In this document: piece after piece, positions 40,368 through 50,677 of the stretch | How the letters are laid out: each line of letters starts with the position of its first letter | Position numbering within the stretch: the stretch's first letter is position 1 | Source of the DNA: Erwinia_E haradaeae_B | GTDB taxonomy: Bacteria; Pseudomonadota; Gammaproteobacteria; Enterobacterales; Enterobacteriaceae | Direction of reading: 5' to 3' | Length of the DNA: 64,000 nucleotides | NCBI RefSeq assembly: GCF_900698985.1 | Contig: NZ_LR217730.1 | Location: 62,001 to 126,000, forward strand | Program-made: the position numbers and the translations under genes | The notes under the pieces: model-generated | What the model was told of the DNA's origin: nothing | Seen by the model: only the letters and a program-made list of their open reading frames with translations | Databases searched by the model: none

Positions 40368-41888
40368 ATGTTATTACCTTGGCTTGTCACATTACCTTTT
40401 ATTGGTGGTTTAATTTCTTGTTTTTCGGAACATTTTGGTACTAAAAAGCCTCGCTGGATAGCTTTAATCACTATGGGGCTCACGCTAGTTCTTTCATTGA
40501 TATGCGGGATGTATGGTGAACATGAGTTATCGCAGATACACAGTGGTTTGCAGTGGCAAAGTCAGTTTTCTGTTCCTTGGATTCCTCGATTTGGTATTAC
40601 TTTTTCCTTAGCTGTTGATGGTTTATCATTATTAATGGTGATTCTCACGAGTTTATTGGGTTTTTTAGCAATTTTATCTTCATGGAGAGAGATCAATAAG
40701 TGTCACGGTTTGTTTCACCTAAATTTGCTCTGGTTATTAGGAGGAGTGATTGGTGTATTTCTTGCTATTGATTTATTTTTATTTTTCTTTTTTTGGGAAA
40801 TGATGCTGGTGCCCATGTATTTTTTAATTTCGCTATGGGGTAATAAATCTGCAGATGGAAAGGATCGTATTTCTGCTGCTACCAAGTTTTTTATATACAC
40901 ACAGGTGAGCGGGTTATTAATGCTTATGGCTATTATAGGCCTAGTTTTTGTTCATTTTATATCGACAGGAGATCTAACTTTTCATTATGAGAGTTTATTA
41001 CAGACTCCTATGTCACTTAGAGTCGAACAAGTGTTAATGATGGGCTTTTTTATTGCATTTGCAGTAAAAATACCAGTTGTTCCTCTACATGGCTGGCTAC
41101 AAGACGTACATAATTGCTCTCCTACTGCTGGTTCAGTTGAATTGGCAGGTATTGTATTAAAAACTGCTACGTATGGTTTATTACGTTTTGCTTTGCCATT
41201 ATTTCCTCATGCCTCTGCTATTTTTGCTCCAACTGCTATGTGGTTAGGAATTATTGGTATATTTTATGGAGCCTGGATGGCTTTTTCTCAAAATGACATC
41301 AGGCGCTTACTTGCTTGTACCTCAATTTCTCATATGGGTTTTTTACTTATTGCAATATATACAGGAAACTTAATAGCATATCAAGGAGTTGTTATTCACA
41401 TGATTTCACATGGTTTGTCTGCTGCTGCGCTATTTATTATTGCCGGACAACTTTATGAACGTTTACATACTTGCGATATGCGATATATGGGTGGTTTATG
41501 GTCACGAATTAAATGGCTTCCTGGGTTATCTTTATTTTTTGCTGTGGCAAATCTTGGACTGCCTGGTACAGGTAATTTTATTGGTGAATTTATGATTTTT
41601 ATTGGCGGTTTTGATATAGCGCCATGGATTATTATAATTGCTACATCTAGTTTAGTATTCTCTGCTATATACTCTTTAATTATGATGCAAAAAACTTACT
41701 ATGGAAAGTCGAAATCAGAAGTTCCATTATATGAGATGTCATCTCGTGAGCTGACTATTATTTTGGTGCTATTATTTTTATTAATTTTTTTAGGTTTGTA
41801 CCCCCAGCCGATCCTGGATACCTCTTATGTTGCTATGGGGAATATTCAGAAATTATTCAATACTACTATACTCACAATAAGACCGTAA
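40368..41888 (+). CDS. nuoM: NADH-quinone oxidoreductase subunit M
   Basis: This is an antiporter-like proton-pumping membrane subunit with 506 residues (E. coli 509) and about 14 helices. FFFFFWEMMLVPMYF holds the essential Glu, and FAVKIPVVPLHGWL the essential Lys. The loop after this, LPDAHxxAPTAGS in nearly all relatives, reads LQDVHNCSPTAGS here, an unusual change in a very conserved segment. The rest, including SHGLSAAALFIIAGQLYER and GTGNFIGEF, is normal. nuoN follows after six bases. Confidence 0.98.
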   Translation: MLLPWLVTLPFIGGLISCFSEHFGTKKPRWIALITMGLTLVLSLICGMYGEHELSQIHSGLQWQSQFSVPWIPRFGITFSLAVDGLSLLMVILTSLLGFLAILSSWREINKCHGLFHLNLLWLLGGVIGVFLAIDLFLFFFFWEMMLVPMYFLISLWGNKSADGKDRISAATKFFIYTQVSGLLMLMAIIGLVFVHFISTGDLTFHYESLLQTPMSLRVEQVLMMGFFIAFAVKIPVVPLHGWLQDVHNCSPTAGSVELAGIVLKTATYGLLRFALPLFPHASAIFAPTAMWLGIIGIFYGAWMAFSQNDIRRLLACTSISHMGFLLIAIYTGNLIAYQGVVIHMISHGLSAAALFIIAGQLYERLHTCDMRYMGGLWSRIKWLPGLSLFFAVANLGLPGTGNFIGEFMIFIGGFDIAPWIIIIATSSLVFSAIYSLIMMQKTYYGKSKSEVPLYEMSSRELTIILVLLFLLIFLGLYPQPILDTSYVAMGNIQKLFNTTILTIRP

Positions 41889-41894
41889 GTTATC

Positions 41895-43346
41895 ATGACA
41901 GTCATTAATCAACAATTCATTCTGATGATACCGTTATTAATCCTTAGTTTAACAGTAGTGATTATTATGCTAGGTATTGGCTTAAAGCGCAATCATCGTT
42001 TTTGTGCTGCTATTTCTTTTTCTAGTCTTAGTTTGGTATTACTTTCTTTATATTTTGTAGTGCAGGTAAAAGAAGGGGATGTTACCCCACTACTTCGCAT
42101 AGATAGATATTCTGTTTTTTATACTATTTTAGTGGTTTTTTCTAGTTTATCTGCTTGCATTTTCTCTTACCCATGGATAAGAGAGTATCCAAAGAACCGT
42201 GAAGAATTTTACTTACTTATTATACTTTCTACACTTGGCGGTGTTGTTTTGGTTAGCGCTAATCATTTTTCATCATTATTTATTGGTATTGAATTACTGT
42301 CTTTACCGTTAGTTGGTTTAGTAGGTTATGGGGTAAATATTGGTTGTTCTTTAGAGGCAACTTTAAAATACGCTATATTATCTATTGCTGCCTCTGCGTT
42401 CCTGCTGTTTGGTATAGCGCTAGTTTATGCACATACAGGAAGTCTTGGTTTTGAGGAGTGTATTTATTCGAAAAGCAATAGTTTGAGTTCGGAAGCATTA
42501 ATGATAGCAGGTTTTTCTTTAATGATTGTAAGTTTTGGATTTAAGCTTTCATTAGTACCTTTTCATCTTTGGACGCCTGATGTGTACCAAGGAGCGCCTT
42601 CTTCAGTAGGGACCTTTTTAGCCAGTGCTAGCAAAATAGCAGTATTTAGTGTTTTAATGCGTTTATTGATCTATACATCTATAAAAAATTTTGAATGTAT
42701 AAATTTTGCATTGAGTATACTAGCAATAGCGTCTATATTATTTGGGAATCTGATGGCGCTTAGGCAAAAAAATATTAAACGTATTTTAGGTTATTCATCT
42801 ATAGCACATTTTGGGTATTTATTAATTACTTTAATTGCAGTGCGATATTCTGATCTATCATTAGAAGCTTCTTCTGTTTATCTCGTAAGTTATCTTTTTA
42901 GCACTTTGGGAGTTTTTGGTGTAGTTAGTCTTATGCCGAACACAAGAAATAATGTTTCTGAAGAGTTATCTTATTATCGGGGCCTATTTTGGCGTAATCC
43001 TGCTTTAGCAATTGCTTTGACGGTAACAATTTTTTCATTTGCTGGTGTCCCTATGACTCTTGGTTTTATAGGTAAGTTTTTCTTGATATCTCTAGGAGTT
43101 TATGCTCACTTATGGGTTCTAACAATAGCAATGGTTCTCGGAAGTGCTATTGGATTATACTATTATTTGCGTGTTATTATTGGTTTATACTTGGCACCTA
43201 ACAAATCTATAAAACATTTACCGCTACATCGTCATTCGGCGTTACATTCGACTGATATGACGGTTATCTTATTTGCCGCTCTTTCTATAATATTGGGGAT
43301 TTACCCACAACCTATTATTGAGTTAGTTCATCTTATAAGACTCTAA
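41895..43346 (+). CDS. nuoN: NADH-quinone oxidoreductase subunit N
   Basis: This is the third antiporter-like proton pump of complex I and the last gene of the operon. It has 483 residues (E. coli about 485) and about 14 helices. Conserved parts include FIGIELLSLPLVGLVGY, GFKLSLVPFHLWTPDVYQGAP (with the pumping Lys), KNIKRILGYSSIAHFGY and FSFAGVPMTLGFIGKF. With it the nuoA-N set is complete and every frame is open, so NADH dehydrogenase I is probably functional. Confidence 0.98.
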   Translation: MTVINQQFILMIPLLILSLTVVIIMLGIGLKRNHRFCAAISFSSLSLVLLSLYFVVQVKEGDVTPLLRIDRYSVFYTILVVFSSLSACIFSYPWIREYPKNREEFYLLIILSTLGGVVLVSANHFSSLFIGIELLSLPLVGLVGYGVNIGCSLEATLKYAILSIAASAFLLFGIALVYAHTGSLGFEECIYSKSNSLSSEALMIAGFSLMIVSFGFKLSLVPFHLWTPDVYQGAPSSVGTFLASASKIAVFSVLMRLLIYTSIKNFECINFALSILAIASILFGNLMALRQKNIKRILGYSSIAHFGYLLITLIAVRYSDLSLEASSVYLVSYLFSTLGVFGVVSLMPNTRNNVSEELSYYRGLFWRNPALAIALTVTIFSFAGVPMTLGFIGKFFLISLGVYAHLWVLTIAMVLGSAIGLYYYLRVIIGLYLAPNKSIKHLPLHRHSALHSTDMTVILFAALSIILGIYPQPIIELVHLIRL

Positions 43347-43665
43347 AAATGGACATTATAGTAAATAATTTTATTATTATAGTAAGAGATAACTATATTT
43401 TATATAGAATAGGAGCGCCAATGGTTTAGTAAGGATACTGCATAGTATAGTATTGATTTATATTAAGCCTTACTATAAAAATCTGATTTTTTTAAATTAT
43501 TTTTTATTATGACAATATAACAATTTGTTATAATCAATAATACATATAAACTTATACCATATATATGGAAATTTAATTAAAACATTAACAGATATCTCAT
43601 TTCTGAGAAGTTTATATAATAGCTATAGAATTTTAGTTGAATGTTGATGATTCTAGCACCTGCTA
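43347..43665. other. Spacer between convergent nuoN and iscS
   Basis: No gene is present. I translated the sequence past the iscS stop in all frames of its strand and found nothing like the missing IscS C-terminus. No clear terminator hairpin is visible for either gene. Confidence 0.6.
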
Positions 43666-44802
43666 TCAATGATTCATTTTATTTATTAAATCAACCGCGT
43701 AACGAATTTCTTCTTGAGTGGTAAAGCGTCCTAAAGAAAATCTAATAGAATGAAGCGCGACCTCTGGGTTGATACCAAGAGCTGTCAGAACATAAGAAGG
43801 TTCGATGCTGCTAGAAAGGCAAGCAGATCCAGTAGAAATAGCTAGATCTTTTAGTGATATCAGTAATTCAGTTTTACTAATATTGTAAAAACTAATATTT
43901 AAAATATGCCCTGCCCCCTGACTCCAAGATCCATTAAGAGATACTGTTTTAAGATGTTTAATGCCTTTCCAAAGTTGTGTGCGTAGTTTACAAATGCACA
44001 ACATCTCTTTTTTCATTGTATCTTGAGCAATCGCTAATGCCTCACCCATGCCAACAATTTGATGTACTGGAAGCGTGCCGGACCTCATGCCGCGCTCATG
44101 CCCGCCGCCGTGGATTTGCGGGGATAGATAAATACGTGGATGGTTTCTAACAAAAAGAGCACCAATACCTTTTGGTCCGTATATTTTATGTGCTGAAAAT
44201 GACATAAGGTCAATTTTTAGGTTCTTGAGGTTAATAGGTAGTTTTCCAATACTTTGTGTAGCATCAACATGGAAGATTACGCCATGTTCTCGACATATTT
44301 CTCCTATAGCAGTAATGTCTTGTATAATACCAATTTCATTATTAACATGCATAATAGAAACGAGTATAGTGTCAGGACGTAATGATTGTTTTAGCTGCTC
44401 TAATGAAACAATACCATTGCGTGATGGATTAAGATAAGTAATGCTGAAACCTTCAGATTCTAGATAAGAGCAAGTATCTAGTACTGTTTTATGTTCAGTT
44501 TTTGTGGTAATAAGATGCAAACCTTTTTTACGATAAAAAGTTGCCGCGCCTTTAATAGCCAAATTATTAGACTCAGTCGCGCCAGAGGTAAAAATAATTT
44601 CTCTTGAGTCAGCCCCAATCAGCTCTGCGATCTGATTTCTGGCAATATCTACTGCTTCTTCTGCTCGCCAACCAAATTGGTGAGATTTAGAAGATGGATT
44701 GCCAAAATTACCATCTAGAGTAAAATATTGTAGCATTTTTTTCATTACACGCGGATCAGTGGGTGTGGTGGCGGCATAATCGAGATAAATTGGTAATTTC
44801 AT
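43666..44802 (-). CDS. iscS: Cysteine desulfurase IscS, C-terminally shortened
   Basis: This PLP enzyme removes sulfur from cysteine for iron-sulfur clusters, tRNA thiolation and thiamine. The first 375 or so residues align without gaps to E. coli IscS. The PLP Lys206 (SAHKIYGPKG), the H104 region (KTEHKTVLDT) and the catalytic-loop Cys328 (STGSACLSS) are all at E. coli positions. The protein stops at residue 378, whereas E. coli has 404. The missing segment includes the tail reported to be needed for docking the scaffold IscU. iscR, iscU, iscA, hscB, hscA and fdx are not beside it. With tusA in the window, a role in tRNA thiolation is well supported; a role with IscU is doubtful. Confidence 0.95.
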   Translation of the reverse strand: MKLPIYLDYAATTPTDPRVMKKMLQYFTLDGNFGNPSSKSHQFGWRAEEAVDIARNQIAELIGADSREIIFTSGATESNNLAIKGAATFYRKKGLHLITTKTEHKTVLDTCSYLESEGFSITYLNPSRNGIVSLEQLKQSLRPDTILVSIMHVNNEIGIIQDITAIGEICREHGVIFHVDATQSIGKLPINLKNLKIDLMSFSAHKIYGPKGIGALFVRNHPRIYLSPQIHGGGHERGMRSGTLPVHQIVGMGEALAIAQDTMKKEMLCICKLRTQLWKGIKHLKTVSLNGSWSQGAGHILNISFYNISKTELLISLKDLAISTGSACLSSSIEPSYVLTALGINPEVALHSIRFSLGRFTTQEEIRYAVDLINKMNH

Positions 44803-46356
44803 TCTCTTAAGATATTCTCAGATCAAGTTCTTGTTCTATCTAGCATCATAGACGAGTTTAATGATGTTGTTTTTGAGGCTATAAGTAAAGATTTCAAAAA
44901 AAATAAAAAATATCAAAATGCATAAAATATATACAATTTAGTTAATATTAGATATTTATTTTATTTTTATTATGATTTCTCTATATCTCTAAAATTATTA
45001 TTATCTTTGTATTTTGTTACTTAGAATAACAAAATAGATTCATTTTAAATGAATATTATTCAGCATGATTTAATAATAAGAGTATAATAATCTATATAAT
45101 ATATATTACTATAAATATATCTCAAATGGCCACTATATTTTCCATTTTAATAATTAGATGATATCTAATCATTTGTTTTTAGTAGTCATTATAGCATTGA
45201 TTATAAAGCTGAAAATATCTTAAAAAGATAAACTATCTATATAATTTTCACTAATTAGTATGTAATATCTATATATAGATTTATAAAAAGGTTTCCTAGA
45301 TAGGTTAGATTAATTATGAATAAAAAATTCAGGTTGTTTTTTGAAGAATAACAACGGATTATTGTGAGTATAAAATTATAATTTTGAGATATAAGTCTAA
45401 TAATGCATTTTTATATTAAATAATAGCCCTAAACTAAGAAATATAATATCTAATTTTAGATAGATATTATATTTCTATGAATTTTATTATATTTACAATA
45501 TAGTCTATTAAGTATTTTTACTTATAATATTTTTTGAGTTTTGTTATGTTGATATATCTTTAATTTTTATAGAGTAATATATGCATGCAAAAAATAGCAT
45601 TTAACTAAAAATTTCTCTATCTGAAATGTATATATTTTTATATATTTTTGGAGATAAAATTATATTTAATTTTTTATCTTAAGATTGATATAATTTGATT
45701 TTAACATATAGTCTAAATTAAAAGTCGTTGGTCAATCGATTAAAAACAGCATTAGATAATATGTATTTATATAATATATTTTTAAATCTCGCAATTAACT
45801 TTATTAATGTACAAATATTCTGCAGATATCATGAGTCGATTATTAATAATAATTAAATAAATATTTATAGAATATAGTAGAGTTTTTGTTTTCTGAAAAA
45901 TATATAAGTTATTGGGTGTATATAGGTAGGTACTAAAATTTTTATCAACTAGAAACGTTGTGAATTTTTTATTAGGTACAAAACATTAGTTAAATTACCT
46001 CTTTAAAGAAGAGATAATTCTATTAGTGTTTTTTAATTTTGTTATTTTGTAACTTATAGTTACAAGGAGATATTCTTCTTTAATATAAAAATTTATATAA
46101 CTGGCTAAATAATATATTTTATTTTTATGATAGTTAACTTTTAATTTCTATAAGAAAAGTATTTTACGTAAGAGGTCTTCTTGCTAATAATCAGAGCTGT
46201 TGCATACATCATAAATAATTTTTTATTTAACGTTAACGTCTCAAAAGAAAAATAGTAAATTGATATTTAAATATCCCTGATCTTATTTACAAAGAGATAC
46301 CAATGGCTCATTGCATTATAAATAGATTATTAGCTAGATAAGGAGATATTAAATTT
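44803..46356. other. 1.55 kb AT-rich spacer between divergent iscS and coaE
   Basis: No gene or RNA is recognised. iscR, the E. coli regulator upstream of iscS, is absent. Only small AT-rich palindromes occur. Confidence 0.7.
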
Positions 46357-46959
46357 ATGTCCTATATTGTAGCCTTAACAGGTGGTATTGGTAGCGGAAA
46401 AAGCACTATTGCAAATATGTTTGCCAAATTAGGTGTTGATATTGTAGACTCTGATGTTATTTCACGCCAGATTCTCGTGGAAAATCGGGAAGTTTTAATG
46501 GCAATATATAAATATTTTGGTAAAAAAATCTTTATAAAAGACTGGATTGTAAATCGTTCTTTGTTACGAAGAAAAATTTTTAACTCTTTAGAAGATAGAC
46601 TGTGGATTAATAATTTATTACATCCTTTTATTTATCGGGATTCTTTTTCTCAGTTAGCATCCTCACGATCTTCATGGTGTTTGTGGGTGGTTCCGCTTTT
46701 AATAGAAAATAATTTACAATATTATGCTAATCGCGTTTTATTAACAGATGTTGATCTTAAATTACAAATCACAAGAACTGCAAAACGTGATCGTATTACT
46801 TATCATGAAGTTAATAAAATTATTCGCGCTCAAGCAACATCTGTATCACGCGCTGCTATTGCAGATGATGTTATAGACAACAGAGGTTCGTTATACTTGC
46901 TTAATCAGCAAGTAATTTCATTAAATCAGCATTATTTATATTTCTCAAAACATGTATAA
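46357..46959 (+). CDS. coaE: Dephospho-CoA kinase
   Basis: It phosphorylates dephospho-CoA, the final step of coenzyme A synthesis. The P-loop GGIGSGKST is at residues 9-17. WVVPLLIENN (about 109-118) and RDRITYHEVNKIIRAQ (about 144-159), followed by ADDVIDNRG, match the family. The 200 residues compare with 206 in E. coli; only the extreme C-terminus is shorter. AGGAG lies upstream of the ATG. It stands alone, away from its E. coli neighbours (zapD, guaC). Confidence 0.96.
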   Translation: MSYIVALTGGIGSGKSTIANMFAKLGVDIVDSDVISRQILVENREVLMAIYKYFGKKIFIKDWIVNRSLLRRKIFNSLEDRLWINNLLHPFIYRDSFSQLASSRSSWCLWVVPLLIENNLQYYANRVLLTDVDLKLQITRTAKRDRITYHEVNKIIRAQATSVSRAAIADDVIDNRGSLYLLNQQVISLNQHYLYFSKHV

Positions 46960-47724
46960 TTTAGTAAATGCATACTAAATTCAACATCATATTATAGATA
47001 TCGATCTAAATGCATTTCTGTTAAAGACAATTAAAAAGATTTTTTTTACATGAAATAGTGATTGATATGTGTTAATACAATTTTTAATTTTTTAATTTTT
47101 TGTTTTTTTTCGATGATACACCCATATCATCCCTTGTCTCTTATTTTATTATATCTGCTTTAAAAAGCATATTTATCTATGTTATATACTACTATAAGTA
47201 TCTTAATGTAGTTTTTCTTATAAAGAAACATACTAGAATGTTTATTCTATTATAATAGACAATTAGATTTTATGTATATTGAGGTGATCAAAAGAAATAT
47301 ATTTTTACATTTATAATTGTTTTACATATAGATATGGGTTGTTTTAAAATTTTCTCTAACAACTTTCTATTCTAGATTAATTAAATTTTGATGAATCTGA
47401 TAACCAGTAGATTATAGGCAAATTTTTATTATGAACAGATCTAGATTTTACATTAAAAGAATATATTTTGTCATTGTTATACCTAGTATTGCTTCGATCT
47501 TATTTCTATAAAAAAATAGAAAGATTCAGGTCTTACTACATGTAGGCATGCACTGAAAGTATCCTTAATCTCTAAATTATATAATATAGATTTTAGTCTT
47601 ATAATGATAAAATTATAATTTCTATGTTAAAGTATACAGAAAAACTTATAAAGATGAAAATTAAAAAGATTGTAGCTATTATCCATATGTATCTAAATTA
47701 TTTAAAGTCTGCAAAATGATATTA
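46960..47724. other. 0.76 kb AT-rich spacer upstream of lepA
   Basis: No gene is recognised. It should hold the promoter of lepA-lepB-rnc-era. Confidence 0.65.
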
Positions 47725-49524
47725 ATGAATCAAATACGGAACTTTTCTATTATTGCTCATATTGATCACGGAAAATCAACGATTGCTGATCGTTTGATTC
47801 AGATGTGTGGCGGTTTAACAGAACGCAAAATTACGGAGCAGGTGCTGGACTCAATGGATCTAGAACGTGAACGTGGTATTACTATTAAGGCGCAAAGTGT
47901 TACTCTTACTTATCATGCACAAGATAGTAAAATATATCAACTGAATTTCATTGATACGCCAGGGCATGTCGACTTTTCATATGAGGTTTCTCGTTCTCTT
48001 GGAGCATGTGAAGGTGCAATTCTTGTAGTAGATGCTGCACAGGGGGTAGAAGCACAAACTGTAGCTAATTTTTACAGTGCAATAGAAATGAATTTAATAG
48101 TTATTCCTGTATTAAATAAAATAGATTTAATTACAGCAAATCCAGTAAGAGTGTTTCAGGAGATTGAAGAAATAATAGGGCTTGATACTACTGATGCTGT
48201 AGTCTGTTCAGCTAAAACTGGTGATGGGATATCTGATATGTTAGAGCGTTTGATACGGGACATCCCACCACCCACAGGAGATCCGAAAGGACCACTGCAA
48301 GCATTAATAATTGATTCTTGGTTTGATAATTACCTTGGTGTTATCTCTCTGACACGTATTAAAAATGGTATTTTACGTGAAGGTGCAAAAATTAAAGTAA
48401 TGAGTACTGATCAAGTTTACACAATAGATCGTGTGGGTATTTTTACTCCGAAACGCAAAGATACCGGTGTTTTATTTTGTGGTGAAGTGGGTTGGGTCGT
48501 GTGTGGGGTAAAAGATATTTTTGGTATTCCAGTGGGGGATACGCTAACTTTAGCTAATAATATGGCTACCAATGCATTACCTGGCTTTAAAAAAGTTAAA
48601 CCACAAGTTTATGCTGGTTTATTTCCAATTAGATCTAATGATTATGAATTGTTAAGGAATTCTTTAGGAAAATTACGTTTAAATGATGCTTCATTGTTTT
48701 ATGAGACAGAAGATTCCACAGCTTTAGGGTTTGGTTTTCGTTGTGGATTTTTGGGTCTGTTACATATGGAAATTATTAAAGAGCGTCTCGAGCGTGAATA
48801 TAACCTTGAGCTTATGATTACCGCCCCTACTGTCGTGTATGAAATAAAAACAGTTCATGGAAATCTAATTTATGTAGATAATCCTACTAAGTTACCATTA
48901 GATAACGACATAGCAGAGTTACGCGAACCCATTGCTGAGTGTCAAATATTAGTACCACAAGAGTATCTTGGTAATGTGATTATGTTATGTATTAAAAAGC
49001 GTGGCATCCAAACTAGTATAGTTTATTATGAAAGACAGGTTACATTAATTTATGAAATACCCATGTCTGAAGTAATTCGTGACTTTTTTGGTCATCTTAA
49101 GTCTACGACACGTGGTTATGCTTCGTTGGAATATCACTTTAAAAAATTTTCTGTGGCCGATATGGTTCGTGTTGATATTATAATTAATAGCGAGCGAATC
49201 GATGCGTTATCATTAATTACGCATCGTAAGCATGCACAATTTTATGGGCGTGAGCTTGTGAATAAACTTACACAGATCATTCCTCGACAACAATTTGAAA
49301 TTATTATACAAGCGACTATTGGGAGGAATATTTTTGCTCGTAACACGGTAAAACAATTGCGTAAAAATGTTCTCGCTAAATGTTATGGCGGCGATATTAG
49401 TCGTAAGAAAAAATTACTTCAGAAACAAAAAGATGGAAAAAAGCGTATGAAAAATATAGGAAAAATTGCACTACCGCAGGAAGCGTTTTTTACAATAATG
49501 AATATTTCTATAGAAAATAAATAA
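47725..49524 (+). CDS. lepA: Elongation factor 4 (LepA)
   Basis: This ribosome-binding translational GTPase is linked to translation initiation and ribosome assembly. ATG at 47725 gives 599 residues, exactly the E. coli length; an in-frame ATG nine bases upstream (47716) is possible and neither has a clear Shine-Dalgarno sequence. G motifs: AHIDHGKST (11-19), RGITIKAQ (switch I), DTPGHVDF, NKID and SAKTG. The LepA-specific C-terminal domain is intact, including KNVLAKCYGGDISRKKKLL near the end. lepB starts 34 bases downstream; the order lepA-lepB-rnc-era is that of E. coli. Confidence 0.97.
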   Translation: MNQIRNFSIIAHIDHGKSTIADRLIQMCGGLTERKITEQVLDSMDLERERGITIKAQSVTLTYHAQDSKIYQLNFIDTPGHVDFSYEVSRSLGACEGAILVVDAAQGVEAQTVANFYSAIEMNLIVIPVLNKIDLITANPVRVFQEIEEIIGLDTTDAVVCSAKTGDGISDMLERLIRDIPPPTGDPKGPLQALIIDSWFDNYLGVISLTRIKNGILREGAKIKVMSTDQVYTIDRVGIFTPKRKDTGVLFCGEVGWVVCGVKDIFGIPVGDTLTLANNMATNALPGFKKVKPQVYAGLFPIRSNDYELLRNSLGKLRLNDASLFYETEDSTALGFGFRCGFLGLLHMEIIKERLEREYNLELMITAPTVVYEIKTVHGNLIYVDNPTKLPLDNDIAELREPIAECQILVPQEYLGNVIMLCIKKRGIQTSIVYYERQVTLIYEIPMSEVIRDFFGHLKSTTRGYASLEYHFKKFSVADMVRVDIIINSERIDALSLITHRKHAQFYGRELVNKLTQIIPRQQFEIIIQATIGRNIFARNTVKQLRKNVLAKCYGGDISRKKKLLQKQKDGKKRMKNIGKIALPQEAFFTIMNISIENK

Positions 49525-49557
49525 GATTTACAGCATCTTATTGAAGAGGTTTTCGGT

Positions 49558-50511
49558 ATGGCTCATACATTTATAATAGTTTTAGTAATTTCAACGTCTA
49601 TTAGTGGTCTATTATGGTGTATTATGGTAGCTAAAAGAATAGTAAATAAAAATAAAGAACATATAATACAGAAACCTATTAATAACACACTTACTATATC
49701 GTACAAATTGCAATCCTGGATGAAAAGTATAGCGTCAATTTTTCCAGTGCTCTTCTTAGTATTTTTGATTCGTGCATTTTGTTACGAACCCTTTCAGATC
49801 CCCTCCGGATCTATGATGCCAACTTTATTAGCTGGTGATTTTATTTTAGTAAAAAAATATGCATATGGTCTGAGGAATCCCCTTACGCAACATACTTTTA
49901 TACATACTGGACATCCACATCGCGGTGATATTGTTGTATTTAAATATCCAAAAGATACAAACCAAGATTATATTAAACGTGTGATTGGATTACCCGGTGA
50001 TTTAGTTAGTTACGACCTTCTCAGAAAAACATTATCAATCCAGCCAGATTTTATGAATGTTACAAATTCTAAACATTTATTAGAAGTAACTTATGCTCAT
50101 GTCAATACGGATGATCAAAAATTTATACATTCTAGTAAAAATGAATTAAATTATAATATTAACCAAAAACGTATTGAAGCATTAGAACCTGAAGGTTATC
50201 GCTCGGTAACTCGTATAGAAATATTCGATAACGTGAAACATCTTATTTTATTGTTAAACGGAGAGCAGAAAGATGTTGAGCTAAATACTCAGAATGGAAT
50301 CGTTCATCAAAATATGAGCTGGTTAGTTCCAAAAAATATGTACTTCATGATGGGGGATAACCGTGATAATAGTTCTGATAGTCGTTATTGGGGGTTTGTT
50401 CCAGAAAACAATTTAGTTGGTAAAGCAACTGCTATATGGATGAGTTTTGATAAAAAAGAAGGTAAATTTCCAACTGGCCTGCGCCTTGATCGTATTGGTG
50501 TAATTCATTAA
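49558..50511 (+). CDS. lepB: Signal peptidase I
   Basis: This inner-membrane serine-lysine protease releases exported proteins from their signal peptides. Two N-terminal membrane helices (about 2-22 and 57-76) are followed by the periplasmic catalytic domain. The nucleophile is Ser85 (IPSGSMMPTL) and the general base Lys140 (DYIKRVIGLPGD), a few residues lower than E. coli numbering because of a shorter N-terminal part. GDNRDNSSDSRYWGFVP (box E) is intact. It has 317 residues against 324. AAGAGG precedes the ATG. Confidence 0.97.
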   Translation: MAHTFIIVLVISTSISGLLWCIMVAKRIVNKNKEHIIQKPINNTLTISYKLQSWMKSIASIFPVLFLVFLIRAFCYEPFQIPSGSMMPTLLAGDFILVKKYAYGLRNPLTQHTFIHTGHPHRGDIVVFKYPKDTNQDYIKRVIGLPGDLVSYDLLRKTLSIQPDFMNVTNSKHLLEVTYAHVNTDDQKFIHSSKNELNYNINQKRIEALEPEGYRSVTRIEIFDNVKHLILLLNGEQKDVELNTQNGIVHQNMSWLVPKNMYFMMGDNRDNSSDSRYWGFVPENNLVGKATAIWMSFDKKEGKFPTGLRLDRIGVIH

Positions 50512-50677
50512 AAATGATTGTAAATAGATTATTTTCATTGATAATTTTTATTGCTTGAGTGATAGTATTATGCAGTATATATAATATATATTGTGTTTGT
50601 GTTGTAATTAAGTATGCTCCTTCTACAGAAGGAAAATTATTGCATATCGTCAGCGGTAAATCATAGATACGGTAATC

